Shown here: positions 42,135-50,574 of the stretch, piece by piece
How the letters are laid out: each line of letters starts with the position of its first letter
Position numbering within the stretch: position 1 is the first letter of the stretch
Assembly (NCBI GenBank): GCA_046049865.1
Contig: JBJOQO010000007.1
Span: 23,209 to 87,208, forward strand
Direction of reading: 5' to 3'
Length of the DNA: 64,000 nucleotides
Source of the DNA: JANPCX01 sp046049865
GTDB lineage: Bacteria; Pseudomonadota; Gammaproteobacteria; Burkholderiales; Burkholderiaceae_C
Program-made: the position numbers and the translations under genes
Notes under the pieces: generated by a model
The model's database searches: none
What the model was told of the DNA's origin: nothing
What the model saw: only the letters and a program-made list of their open reading frames with translations

Positions 42135-42932
42135 TTATTTAAGCGTGGCCAGCCGCTCGCGAGCGGCTTGTGCCGCCTCAGACTTCGGATGCGCTTTGAC
42201 CAGGTCGTCCAGCGTTTTCTTCGCCGCCTTCGTGTCTTTCAACTCGACCTGGCAATTGGCAATGGACAGCAGCGCTTCGGGCACACGCGCACTGTCGGGC
42301 GCACCGGAGATCATGGCGCGAAACGCGGTGATGGCTTCTTTGTAGTCCCTTTTCCCGTACAAAGCATTACCCAACCACAACTGTGCCGATGGCCCATATC
42401 CACTGGCGGGATAACGACGTAAAAACGCCGAGAAGCCCTGAGCCGCAGCAGCGAAATCGGCTTTGCGCATGGCGTCCATGGCGGACTCAAAACCGCGCTT
42501 TTCGTCGGGATCGACCAAAAACTCTTTCCCGTCGACGCTGACTTTCTGCGGCTCGATGCGGCGCATGCGTTCATCGACGCCCTGCTCCACATCACGCTGT
42601 TTGCGCTGTAGCTCAGATACTTCCCGCGCCAGTTGTTCGTCCTGACCGCGCATGCGGGCCATCTCTGAACGCAGCTGCTCGATCTGGGTGTTCAACTCCA
42701 GCAGGCTGCGCCTGAGTTGGCTAATCTGCTCGGTTAACTCCGCTTGGCGCACACGCGCGGCTTCGTTGCCTTCGTCCACACGCTTGCGCAAATCCAAAAT
42801 GGCACGGCGCGCTTCGTCATCGCTGAAGATGGCAGCCTGCGACGCCATCGGCGCCATGGCGCCGGTGACAGCGATCACGATGGCTGCGGCCAATCCCGCT
42901 CGCCGTCCCATGGACATCAACAGGGTACGCAT
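42135..42932 (-). CDS. cpoB: Cell division coordinator CpoB (YbgF)
   Basis: 265 residues: signal peptide (about 1-34, ending ASQAA), a coiled-coil N-terminal segment (about 38-125, EAARVRQAELTEQISQLRRS and following heptads) that trimerises, and a C-terminal TPR domain (about 140-265) starting AMDAMRKADFAAAAQGF. CpoB coordinates Tol-Pal with peptidoglycan synthesis at the septum. Its start overlaps the pal stop by one base (TGATG). Confidence 0.93.
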   Translation of the reverse strand: MRTLLMSMGRRAGLAAAIVIAVTGAMAPMASQAAIFSDDEARRAILDLRKRVDEGNEAARVRQAELTEQISQLRRSLLELNTQIEQLRSEMARMRGQDEQLAREVSELQRKQRDVEQGVDERMRRIEPQKVSVDGKEFLVDPDEKRGFESAMDAMRKADFAAAAQGFSAFLRRYPASGYGPSAQLWLGNALYGKRDYKEAITAFRAMISGAPDSARVPEALLSIANCQVELKDTKAAKKTLDDLVKAHPKSEAAQAARERLATLK

Positions 42933-43474
42933 CAGCGGGTTTTGAGTTCAGCGCGGCGGTTTTGCGCCCAAGCTGCTTCGTCACTGCCTGAAACAGCAGG
43001 ACGCTCTTTGCCAAAACTCACCGCTTCAATTTGTTTTTCGGAGGCACCCAAGAGCACCAAGGATCGTTGCACCGCTTCAGCGCGTTTTTGTCCGAGTGCC
43101 AGGTTGTACTCACGGCCACCGCGCTCATCGGTATGGCCTTCGATGGAGAGGCGTTTGTTGCGATCCCCGCTGAGCATCTTGGCATGTGCATCGACAGTGC
43201 CGCGGAATTCATCTTTGACGACGAAGCTGTCGAAATCAAAGTAAATCACGCGCTGCATCTTGGCGTCGGCGGTTTGGCTTTTCGTCAAGTCGACACTGGT
43301 GACCTTGCTGGCAGCGCCACCGGTGGTGGTGCCGCTGGAACTGGTACCGCCCACTGGGTTTTGCGTGGCGGTGGATACACCAGCCTTGTTGTCATCGAGC
43401 TTCACGTTGGAGCCGCAGGCGGTCAAGAAAACGGCGCTTGCCGCCACACAGAGAACGTTTCGAATCGCATTCAT
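42932..43474 (-). CDS. pal: Peptidoglycan-associated lipoprotein Pal
   Basis: 180 residues from ATG 43474. The signal peptide ends in the lipobox LTAC with Cys at about 20 (VAASAVFLTACGSN). The C-terminal OmpA domain has FDFDSFVVKDEF and IEGHTDERGGREYNLALGQKRA, both typical Pal motifs binding diaminopimelate. Anchored in the outer membrane, it binds TolB and peptidoglycan and keeps the outer membrane attached during constriction. Coupled to cpoB. Confidence 0.97.
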   Translation of the reverse strand: MNAIRNVLCVAASAVFLTACGSNVKLDDNKAGVSTATQNPVGGTSSSGTTTGGAASKVTSVDLTKSQTADAKMQRVIYFDFDSFVVKDEFRGTVDAHAKMLSGDRNKRLSIEGHTDERGGREYNLALGQKRAEAVQRSLVLLGASEKQIEAVSFGKERPAVSGSDEAAWAQNRRAELKTR

Positions 43475-43609
43475 CGTTATCACCCTTGAAAAAGTCGAAC
43501 AAAGATCAGAGAAGTTATCTAGCCGCCATGTTAATCGGCTGCAGGTTACCGCTTGCAACAAGCCGCAGCCAGCATGGGGAAATCGAGTCGGCGCTCACGC
43601 TGGGTCGCA

Positions 43610-44899
43610 TCATCGGCCATAAGGCCCCCACACCGGTTCGCGAACATCCACATTGGTGGATGCGAGGCGAGCCTTCACCCGTCCGTCCACCGTGATTGTC
43701 ATCAACACATCGCGGCCTTGGGCACGTGATGCGTAGACGATGAGGCGTCCATTGGGCGCAAAACTGGGGCGCTCGTCGTCATTGGTCTCCGTGATGGCCT
43801 TGACGCTTCCACTGCTCAAATCCATCACATGCAACCGAAACGCACCGCCTATGCGCGAGATATAGGCCAAGGTGCGTCCATCTGGGCTGATGGACGGGCT
43901 GATGTTGTAGCTGCCACTGAAGGTGACGCGCTCAGCGTTGCCTCCCGAGACCGACATGCGATAGACCTGAGGACTGCCGCCGCGGTCGCTCACAAAATAA
44001 ATTTGTTTGCCGTCTGGCGAAAAGGTGGATTCAGTGTCGATCGCGCCACTGTTGGTGAGGCGACGCTGCACATCGCCTTGACGGTTCAAGATGAAAATTT
44101 GAGACCCGCCTTCGCGCGACAAAGTGACCGCAAGACTTTGTCCGTCGGGTGCCCATGCAGGCGCGCTGTTGGTGCCACGAAAGTTGGCCAGCTCACGGCG
44201 CTGCCCAGTCGCAATCACTTGGCTGTAGACAACGGCCTTTTGTTTTTCAAAGGACACGTAAGCCAGCTCTCGCCCGTCGGGTGACCAGGACGGAGAAATA
44301 ATGGGCTCCACGCTGTTGAGCGCCACCTGACCACCCTCGCCGTCGGCATCGGTTACCCGCAGCGTGAACTGCCGTCCGGCTTTGGTGACATAAGCGATGC
44401 GAGTAGAAAAAACGCCCTTCTCACCCGTGAGTTTTTCGTAAACAAAGTCTGAGGCTCTATGCGCAGCCAAGCGCAAGTCACCCGCCGCGACGACATCGCT
44501 GCGCCCACCAAAATCCTCGCCACGCACCACATCCCACAGTTTGTAGCGAACATCAAAACGGCCGTCGGCCAAACGTGACACCGACCCCGCGAGCAGCGCA
44601 TCCACCGCCTGGCTGCGCCAATCTGTCATGGTCGGCTGGCTGGTTTCGTCCAGATTGACCGAGTTGTCGAGACCTTTGAAGAAACCGCTGCGCTCCAAAT
44701 TGCTGCGCACGATGGCCGCCAAGGCTTGCCCCGCCTGGTCCTCGCCGCGAAACTTGGCCACCGCGACAGGAATCTGCCTCGTGCCCACGCCGGTGACCTC
44801 GACCTTGAACTGCGCCTGTGCGGTGTTCAAGAAAGCGGCAGCGCCCGAGGCCATCGTCAGTGCGCCTAAACGGCGCCTGGATAAAAGTAAGGAATTCAT
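43610..44899 (-). CDS. tolB: Tol-Pal system protein TolB
   Basis: 429 residues: signal peptide, N-terminal mixed domain (about 35-160), then the beta-propeller with repeated SPSWSPDGRELAYVSFE-like blades (SAPAWAPDGQSLAVTLS, ESTFSPDGKQIYFVSD, SPSISPDGRTLAYISR). It is periplasmic and binds Pal and TolA. The signal peptide begins SRRRLGALTMASG, which carries a twin-arginine-like SRRRLG sequence although TolB is normally Sec-exported. It heads tolB-pal-cpoB; tolQ, tolR and tolA are not upstream, where rng lies instead. Confidence 0.97.
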   Translation of the reverse strand: MNSLLLSRRRLGALTMASGAAAFLNTAQAQFKVEVTGVGTRQIPVAVAKFRGEDQAGQALAAIVRSNLERSGFFKGLDNSVNLDETSQPTMTDWRSQAVDALLAGSVSRLADGRFDVRYKLWDVVRGEDFGGRSDVVAAGDLRLAAHRASDFVYEKLTGEKGVFSTRIAYVTKAGRQFTLRVTDADGEGGQVALNSVEPIISPSWSPDGRELAYVSFEKQKAVVYSQVIATGQRRELANFRGTNSAPAWAPDGQSLAVTLSREGGSQIFILNRQGDVQRRLTNSGAIDTESTFSPDGKQIYFVSDRGGSPQVYRMSVSGGNAERVTFSGSYNISPSISPDGRTLAYISRIGGAFRLHVMDLSSGSVKAITETNDDERPSFAPNGRLIVYASRAQGRDVLMTITVDGRVKARLASTNVDVREPVWGPYGR

Positions 44900-44992
44900 A
44901 GGGTCTGGAGGAAGCTGCTTTTTTTACAGGGGCGAATGATAGGTTGGCGGCCGGTTAGAAGGTATCGAAGGGTTTGAGTTCCCTCAGCCCCT

Positions 44993-46474
44993 TCACATCA
45001 ACACAATGTCGTAGGCCTCGGGCGACCCGGTCGCCTCGGCCTGCAAAGAAATTGGTTTGCCAATGAAGTCGCTCAAGGCGGCCAAATGCGCGTTCTCTTC
45101 GTCGAGCAACATTTCCACGACCGTCGCACTGGCCACGACCCGGAACTCTTTCGGGTTGAACTGCCTTGCTTCGCGCAGGATTTCGCGCAGGATGTCGTAA
45201 CACACACTGCGTGCGGTTTTCACCTGGCCTTTGCCTTCGCAGGTAGGACAAGGCTCGCACAACATATGGGCCAGGGACTCTCGGGTGCGTTTGCGTGTCA
45301 TCTCCACCAGACCGAGCTGGGTGAAACCGCTCACCGTGATTTTGGTGTGGTCCCGTGCCAGCTGTTTGCGCAGCTCCGCCAGCACTGAAGCCTGGTGTTC
45401 CTCACGGGTCATGTCGATGAAGTCAATGATGATGATGCCGCCCAAATTTCGCAGCCGCAGTTGGCGTGCAATGGCCTGCGTGGCCTCTAAATTGGTCTTA
45501 AAAATCGTGTCGTCAAAGTTGCGCGCGCCGACGAAGCCACCGGTGTTCACATCCACGGTGGTGAGCGCTTCGGTTTGGTCGATGATGAGGTAACCGCCCG
45601 ACTTCAAATCCACCCGCCGAGCCAATGCCCGTTTGATTTCTTCGTCGATGTTGTAGAGATCGAAAATCGGCCGCTCGCCTTTGTAATGCTCCAGTTTGCC
45701 CACTGAAGAAGGCGTGAATTCATCGCCAAAGGCCTTCAAGGTGTCGAACTGCAAACGGGAATCCACACGGATGGTTTGGGTTTGATCATGGGCGAGGTCT
45801 CGCAGCACACGCTCGGTCAGGCTCAAGTCTTGGTGCAAAAGCGACGCCGGTGGCATGGTGAAGCTGCGGTCACGGATGGTGGCCCAGGTTTTGCGCAAAT
45901 AGGCAATGTCCTCAGCCAGTTCTGCATCCGTGGCCTCTTCTGCGTTGGTGCGCAAAATGAAGCCACCGGGGGACGAGCCGTCTGGCAACTTGGCCAACTC
46001 TTTCATGCGGGCCCGCAGTTGCTCGCGCAGTTCCACAGAACCAATTTTTTGTGAAATACCGATGTGATCGTCTTGCGGCAGGTACACCAGCAATCGCCCT
46101 GCAATGCTGATTTGCGCGGACAGCCGGGCACCTTTCGTACCGATGGGGTCTTTGATCACTTGCACCGTGAGGGTTTGCCCCTCAAACACCAAACGTTCAA
46201 TCGGGACAGGCGGGGTTTGCGCAGCGCCGGGTTCATAGCGTGTCGGCCCGCTGGGATTGACGTCGGCCACATGCAAAAAAGCAGCACGCTCCAAACCGAT
46301 GTCGATAAAAGCCGACTGCATGCCAGGCAGCACACGCGCCACTTTGCCTGCATAAATATTGCCCACCAGGCCACGCTCCAAGGTGCGCTCAATGTGCAGC
46401 TCTTGCACGGCGCTGTTTTCCACGACGGCGACACGGGTTTCTTGCGGGGTCCAGTTGATCAGGATGTCTTGCAT
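44993..46474 (-). CDS. rng: Ribonuclease G
   Basis: 493 residues. It starts MQDILINWTPQETRVAVVE and has an S1-type RNA-binding segment (about 35-120, GNIYAGKVARVLPGMQSAFI). The catalytic core has VDVNTGGFVGARN and IIIDFIDM with the metal aspartates, and the zinc link is CEPCPTCEG. It lacks the RNase E C-terminal scaffold, hence RNase G, which processes 16S rRNA 5' ends and some mRNAs. It is the last gene of the yebC-to-rng cluster, 16 bases after maf. Confidence 0.96.
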   Translation of the reverse strand: MQDILINWTPQETRVAVVENSAVQELHIERTLERGLVGNIYAGKVARVLPGMQSAFIDIGLERAAFLHVADVNPSGPTRYEPGAAQTPPVPIERLVFEGQTLTVQVIKDPIGTKGARLSAQISIAGRLLVYLPQDDHIGISQKIGSVELREQLRARMKELAKLPDGSSPGGFILRTNAEEATDAELAEDIAYLRKTWATIRDRSFTMPPASLLHQDLSLTERVLRDLAHDQTQTIRVDSRLQFDTLKAFGDEFTPSSVGKLEHYKGERPIFDLYNIDEEIKRALARRVDLKSGGYLIIDQTEALTTVDVNTGGFVGARNFDDTIFKTNLEATQAIARQLRLRNLGGIIIIDFIDMTREEHQASVLAELRKQLARDHTKITVSGFTQLGLVEMTRKRTRESLAHMLCEPCPTCEGKGQVKTARSVCYDILREILREARQFNPKEFRVVASATVVEMLLDEENAHLAALSDFIGKPISLQAEATGSPEAYDIVLM

Positions 46475-46490
46475 GCGGTACCTGGTTCAA

Positions 46491-47147
46491 TCATGAAAGT
46501 GGAAATTGGGCCTGTTTGAGCAACTCGGCTGTCTCGAACAAGGGCAGGCCCATGATGCCGGAATAGCTGCCCTCGATGTGAGATATCCATGCCGCTGCTG
46601 CGCTTTGAATGGCGTAAGCACCGGCTTTGCCAAAAGGCTCGCCGCTGGCCACGTAACGTTCGATGTCAGCCAAAGCCACAGGTGCAAAACGCACTTTGGA
46701 CACACTGACTGCTGCCGCCCTGCCCTGCATGTGGCTGTCCCGTGTTTTGGTGTCCCGCGTTGTGGTGTTGTAAGCCAAAGCCACTGCGCTGATGACGCGG
46801 TGGCTGCGGCCCGAAAGCAGCTTGAGGCTGGCCACCGCATCCTGCGCATCAACCGGTTTGCCCAAAATGCGCGAACCCAAAGCCACCGTGGTGTCCGAGC
46901 ACAGGATGGGTGCCGGAGGCAGGCTGCGGCGCACCAGGCGTTGGCAAGCGGCGTCGAGTTTGGCTTGGGTCACGCGCTGCGCGTAGTGCAATGGCGGCTC
47001 ACCCGCCAAGTGCAACTCCAGGGCTTCTGCATCTTCATCGGCATCGGCCAGCAGCAGCTCATGGCGCACCCCGAGTTGCGTGAGCAACTGGCTGCGGCGC
47101 GGGCTTTGCGAGGCCAAGTAAATGAAGGGTGATGCAGCTTCTGGCAT
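46491..47147 (-). CDS. maf: Maf-family nucleoside triphosphate pyrophosphatase
   Basis: 218 residues. YLASQSPRRSQLLTQLG is the N-terminal substrate loop; CSDTTVALGSRILGKP is the metal region; SGRSHRVISAVAL and the late EPFGKAGAYAIQ segment complete the motif set. These enzymes remove non-canonical or excess nucleotides (dTTP/UTP or m7GTP types). It lies 10 bases after rlmH and 16 before rng. The subtype (YhdE or YceF) is not settled here. Confidence 0.93.
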   Translation of the reverse strand: MPEAASPFIYLASQSPRRSQLLTQLGVRHELLLADADEDAEALELHLAGEPPLHYAQRVTQAKLDAACQRLVRRSLPPAPILCSDTTVALGSRILGKPVDAQDAVASLKLLSGRSHRVISAVALAYNTTTRDTKTRDSHMQGRAAAVSVSKVRFAPVALADIERYVASGEPFGKAGAYAIQSAAAAWISHIEGSYSGIMGLPLFETAELLKQAQFPLS

Positions 47148-47157
47148 GGGTAGCGGG

Positions 47158-47625
47158 TTATTCGCGGTGGTAAGGGTGGTTGATGCTCACCGTCCAGGCG
47201 CGGTAAAGCGCCTCGGCCAACATGACACGCACGAAGGCATGCGGTAGGGTTAAATCAGACAAACGAAGGGTTTCGTCGGCTGTGGCCTTGACCTCCGGGG
47301 AGAGGCCATCGGGGCCGCCAATCAGCAGCGCCACGTCTCGCCCATCTTGCAGCCACACCTGCGTGCGTGCGGCCAGCGCTTGGGTGGTGACTCGGGTGCC
47401 GTGCTCGTCCAGCACCACGCGGCGCACCCCCTTGGGCAAAGCGGCCTCGATGCGCTGGCCTTCAGCTGCCATCAACTGTTCGGTGCTTTTACCAGCACGC
47501 GGCTCAGCCTTGACCGCCTTCAAGAGCAAACGCATTTCTGGCGGGAAACGTTTGGCAAAGTCCTCAAAGGCCGCGTCGGCCCAGGCGGGCTGACGCTGGC
47601 CCACAGCCACCAAAAGCAGTTTCAC
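47158..47625 (-). CDS. rlmH: 23S rRNA (pseudouridine-1915-N3) methyltransferase
   Basis: 155 residues, the normal length, with a SPOUT knot: LLIGGPDGLSPEVK, LRLSDLTLPHAFVRVMLAEALYRAW, and the C-terminal NHPYHRE that completes the active site. It methylates pseudouridine 1915 of the ribosome. In the same cluster as rsfS, its usual neighbour; the rsfS stop is 49 bases upstream. Confidence 0.97.
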   Translation of the reverse strand: MKLLLVAVGQRQPAWADAAFEDFAKRFPPEMRLLLKAVKAEPRAGKSTEQLMAAEGQRIEAALPKGVRRVVLDEHGTRVTTQALAARTQVWLQDGRDVALLIGGPDGLSPEVKATADETLRLSDLTLPHAFVRVMLAEALYRAWTVSINHPYHRE

Positions 47626-47674
47626 TGGGCCTCAGCCAAATCAATGCTGCACGGCATGGCGCGGCTCGCGCCAC

Positions 47675-48481
47675 TCAAGCCGAACGACTGGCCTTTTTGG
47701 CCGCGGGTTTGGAGGCGGCGGCTTTTCTGGCAGGCGCTTTTTTCGCTGCCACTTTTTTCACCGGCGCTGCCTTGGCTGCAGCCTTCTTGACCGCTGGCGC
47801 AGCCGCCTTCACTCCCACGGTGCGGCTGACACCGCCCTTGCCCAACACTGCCTTTTTCACGGCAGCGGCTTTGGGTTTGGCGACCACCACAGTTTCAATG
47901 CGCGTCGACTTTTTAGCCACCACCTTCTTGGCCACGGCCTTTTTGACGGGGGCGGTCTTGGCGGGAGCCGCTTTCACCGCCGCTTTTTTGGCGGCCACTT
48001 TTTTCGTGGGACCTGCCAGGGCAGCTGCTTTTTTCTCGGAGGTGGGCGCTGCCGGGGCCGCTTTTTTCGCAGCTGGTTTGGCCTTGGCCTTCGGTGCCGC
48101 GTCCGGCTCGGCCGCTTTCACGAGCTTGCCCGATTGAGTTTCCATCTTGAGCTTGACCGGTTTGTCGCCCCAAATTTCCTCGAGGTGGTAGTACTCGCGT
48201 ATGGTTTGTTGCATCAGGTGCACCACGGCCGCGCCGCAGTCCACGATGATCCATTCGCCGTTTTCTTCACCTTCCACACGCGGCACCGGGAACCCGGCGC
48301 CCTTGACCGCATCACGCACACTCGCTGCCAGGGAGCGGGTTTGCCGGTTGCTGGTGCCCGAGGCAATGATGACGCGCTCAAACAGCGACGACAAATGCTC
48401 GGTGTCAAACACCACAATGTGTTGGCCTTTGACGTCTTCCAGTCCATCGACGATGGCGCGTTGCAGTTTTTTGATGTCCAT
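47675..48481 (-). CDS. rsfS: Ribosomal silencing factor RsfS with long Lys/Ala-rich tail
   Basis: 268 residues against about 110-120 for a plain RsfS. Residues 1-115 are a complete RsfS domain (IVVFDTEHLSSLFERVIIASG, GEENGEWIIVDCGAAVVHLM, REYYHLEEIWGD), which binds uL14 on the 50S subunit and blocks subunit joining in starvation. Residues about 120-268 are a low-complexity, strongly basic tail of PAKKA/VKKAAAK-type repeats resembling histone H1 tails or AlgP. The tail is in frame with no stop and no obvious frameshift. Between rlmH and nadD, its usual place. Confidence 0.94.
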   Translation of the reverse strand: MDIKKLQRAIVDGLEDVKGQHIVVFDTEHLSSLFERVIIASGTSNRQTRSLAASVRDAVKGAGFPVPRVEGEENGEWIIVDCGAAVVHLMQQTIREYYHLEEIWGDKPVKLKMETQSGKLVKAAEPDAAPKAKAKPAAKKAAPAAPTSEKKAAALAGPTKKVAAKKAAVKAAPAKTAPVKKAVAKKVVAKKSTRIETVVVAKPKAAAVKKAVLGKGGVSRTVGVKAAAPAVKKAAAKAAPVKKVAAKKAPARKAAASKPAAKKASRSA

Positions 48482-48516
48482 TCAACTCCTAGGCCGTGGT
48501 CGGCAAATTTAAAGGT

Positions 48517-49113
48517 TCAGGTGGGCGCTTGGTAGAGCCCATGGCGGGCAATATAACTTGCCACTTCCTTGGGCACCAGGTGATTGATATTTTCTCCCCG
48601 CAGCACGGCGGCACGCACTTGGGTGGAAGAAATGTCCAGCATGGGCAGTGGCACGCTGCGGTGCGGGGTGCGCAGCACGTCAGGATTCACCACCACGGAC
48701 GCCCCCGGCCGGTTGGCCACAGCCAAGGTCACGCGGGACAGCAGCTCTTTCCAATCGCGCCACGTGTGCAGGCTGGCGTACTGGTCTTGTCCGATCAAAA
48801 GCACCCAGTCCACCGCTTGCCCATCAGGCACCTGGGCTTGCAGTTCGCGCACCGTGTCCAGGGTGTAGCTGGGGCCCGAGCGTTGCAGCTCGCAGCGGTC
48901 CAGCACAAAACGCGGCTCGTGTTCAATGGCCAGCTGCACCATGGCTTCGCGGTGGGCGGGCGCAGCCAGCTGGCGGCTTTTTTGCCAGGGCTGGCCTGCG
49001 GGTATCCAGCGCACTTCATCCAGGTGCAAGTTGCTCAATGCCTCTTGCGCCAAAGCCACGTGGGCGATGTGAGGTGGATCGAAACTGCCTCCGAAGAGGC
49101 CGATGCGTTTCAA
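48517..49113 (-). CDS. nadD: Nicotinate-nucleotide adenylyltransferase
   Basis: 198 residues if started at TTG 49113, which overlaps the hemF stop (TTGA) and gives the canonical beginning RIGLFGGSFDPPHIAH; ATG 49152 would add 13 residues inside hemF. GGSFDPPHIAHVAL is the nucleotide-binding loop, VLLIGQDQYASL and ISSTQVRAAVLRG with the SSTxxR motif complete it. It forms nicotinate adenine dinucleotide in NAD synthesis. The next gene is rsfS. Confidence 0.93.
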   Translation of the reverse strand: MKRIGLFGGSFDPPHIAHVALAQEALSNLHLDEVRWIPAGQPWQKSRQLAAPAHREAMVQLAIEHEPRFVLDRCELQRSGPSYTLDTVRELQAQVPDGQAVDWVLLIGQDQYASLHTWRDWKELLSRVTLAVANRPGASVVVNPDVLRTPHRSVPLPMLDISSTQVRAAVLRGENINHLVPKEVASYIARHGLYQAPT

Positions 49114-50063
49114 ATGCTTGTCCCCACACCCGCGTCCAAACCCGCAGCCCAATCACGCGGCCGCAAGAAGTCGCTGTACAGCCGCGCCTCTGGTGTGCCC
49201 GCTTCGGGCTGCCAGTTGTAGCGCCACTTCACCAGCGGCGGCATGGACATCAAGATGCTCTCGGTGCGCCCGCCCGATTGCAGGCCAAAGAGCGTGCCGC
49301 GGTCGAACACCAAATTGAATTCGACATAACGCCCTCGCCGGTAGGCTTGGAAGTCGCGCTCACGTTCGCCATAGGGCGTGTTTTTGCGGCGCGCCAGGAT
49401 GGGCAAATAAGCGTCCAGAAAAGCATTGCCCACCGCCTGGGTCATGGCAAAGCCGCCGTCAAAACCCAGCTCAGAAAAATCGTCGAAAAATACGCCCCCA
49501 ATGCCACGGGGCTCTTGGCGGTGTTTCAAATAAAAGTACTCGTCGCACCAAGTTTTGAAGCGGGGGTACAACGACTCGCCAAACGGCGCGAGCGCGGTTT
49601 GGTTGACGCGGTGAAAGTGCACCGCGTCTTCTTCAAAGCCGTAATACGGCGTCAAGTCCATGCCACCGCCAAACCACACCACGGGTGCTTTCCCCGCTGG
49701 CAGTGCAGCAAACATGCGCACGTTCATGTGGACGGTGGGCACATAGGGGTTGTGGGGGTGGAAAACGAGAGACACCCCCATCGCTTCAAACGGTGAACCC
49801 GCCAACTCCGGCCGGTGCGCCGTCGCCGAAGGCGGCAAGGTGTGACCCTTCACATGGGAGAAGTTGCAGCCACCGCGCTCTAAGAGTGTGCCCTCCTCCA
49901 CCAGGCGCGAGCAACCGTCACCGGCCAGCCCTTTGCCTTCGGGGCCGGGGTCGCGTGTCCAGCTGTCACTGATGAAAGGAACAGACTCTTGGGCCTGCAA
50001 AGCCGTGATGATGCGATCTTGCAGGGAGAGGAAGTAGGTGCGGACGGGGGAGATGTTCATCAT
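49110..50063 (-). CDS. hemF: Aerobic coproporphyrinogen III oxidase
   Basis: 317 residues. Oxygen-dependent decarboxylation of coproporphyrinogen III in haem synthesis, cytoplasmic. Visible: FIGGGMDLTPYYGFEEDAVH-type GGGMDLTPYYGFEED, HRQEPRGIGGVFFDDF, RRGRYVEFNLVFDRGTLFGL and SMPPLVKWRYNW. Length is normal. The ATG overlaps the stop of the orphan gene at 50060-50569. Normally hemF follows purD directly in this cluster. Confidence 0.97.
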   Translation of the reverse strand: MMNISPVRTYFLSLQDRIITALQAQESVPFISDSWTRDPGPEGKGLAGDGCSRLVEEGTLLERGGCNFSHVKGHTLPPSATAHRPELAGSPFEAMGVSLVFHPHNPYVPTVHMNVRMFAALPAGKAPVVWFGGGMDLTPYYGFEEDAVHFHRVNQTALAPFGESLYPRFKTWCDEYFYLKHRQEPRGIGGVFFDDFSELGFDGGFAMTQAVGNAFLDAYLPILARRKNTPYGERERDFQAYRRGRYVEFNLVFDRGTLFGLQSGGRTESILMSMPPLVKWRYNWQPEAGTPEARLYSDFLRPRDWAAGLDAGVGTSI

Positions 50064-50569
50064 TTGAAATGAGCAGCGAGACCCGCATTGCGGGGGCTTG
50101 TTAACTCACTGGAGTGGTTGGCACCCTGCGCGAACCCAACAGTCCATGAACTGTCGTCGTGAAATGAATCAATGACCAAAACGACCCCGGACTCACGGAT
50201 GAAAGACGCAACTTCGGTAAGGCCTGCGCGACAGAGGTCCGGAAGCGTCGGAAGTGCCTCTTCTGCGACGTATAGCTGCCAATTGCCCATATACAGCCAA
50301 GACAGTAGTTCCTCCCCTGTTGCACCGCGTGGAACACGCCAAATGCCTGGGCTTACGAATGAACACTGGGCGAGGATTCCGTCGCTCGGGCATTCCTCGT
50401 CGTAGTGAACGTAGGGCGAGGATTCAAGGCAGATTGAGGGCAGGAGGTCTTCCTTGCAACGCTGTACTTCTGGGGAGTTGCCATCCAATTGCCAGAAAAA
50501 ACCCTCGCCTGTGATGCGGCGGGATTTCGACTTGAACAAGATGGCCGAGGCTACTACTGTGGGATTCAT
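50060..50569 (-). CDS. Orphan protein inserted between purD and hemF
   Basis: 169 residues with no family I recognise. It has several cysteines in the first half, an acidic section, Trp-rich segments (ELLSWLYMGNWQLYVAEEA) and a final hydrophobic strand (VVLVIDSF). The stop overlaps the hemF start and its own start lies 5 bases after the purD stop, so it is expressed with the operon. Base composition is lower in G+C than its neighbours, as judged by eye, which suggests later acquisition. Confidence 0.65.
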   Translation of the reverse strand: MNPTVVASAILFKSKSRRITGEGFFWQLDGNSPEVQRCKEDLLPSICLESSPYVHYDEECPSDGILAQCSFVSPGIWRVPRGATGEELLSWLYMGNWQLYVAEEALPTLPDLCRAGLTEVASFIRESGVVLVIDSFHDDSSWTVGFAQGANHSSELTSPRNAGLAAHFK

Positions 50570-50574
50570 GCCAT

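Noticed and set aside
47700..48110. Lys/Ala-rich region as a separate histone-like gene
   Set aside because: It is in frame with the RsfS domain with no stop, start or ribosome site between them, so it is reported as a tail of RsfS.
49113..49152. Upstream ATG of nadD inside hemF
   Set aside because: The 13 extra residues (Cys/Gly-rich) do not resemble NadD, while the TTG overlapping the hemF stop gives the canonical N-terminus; kept as an alternative only.
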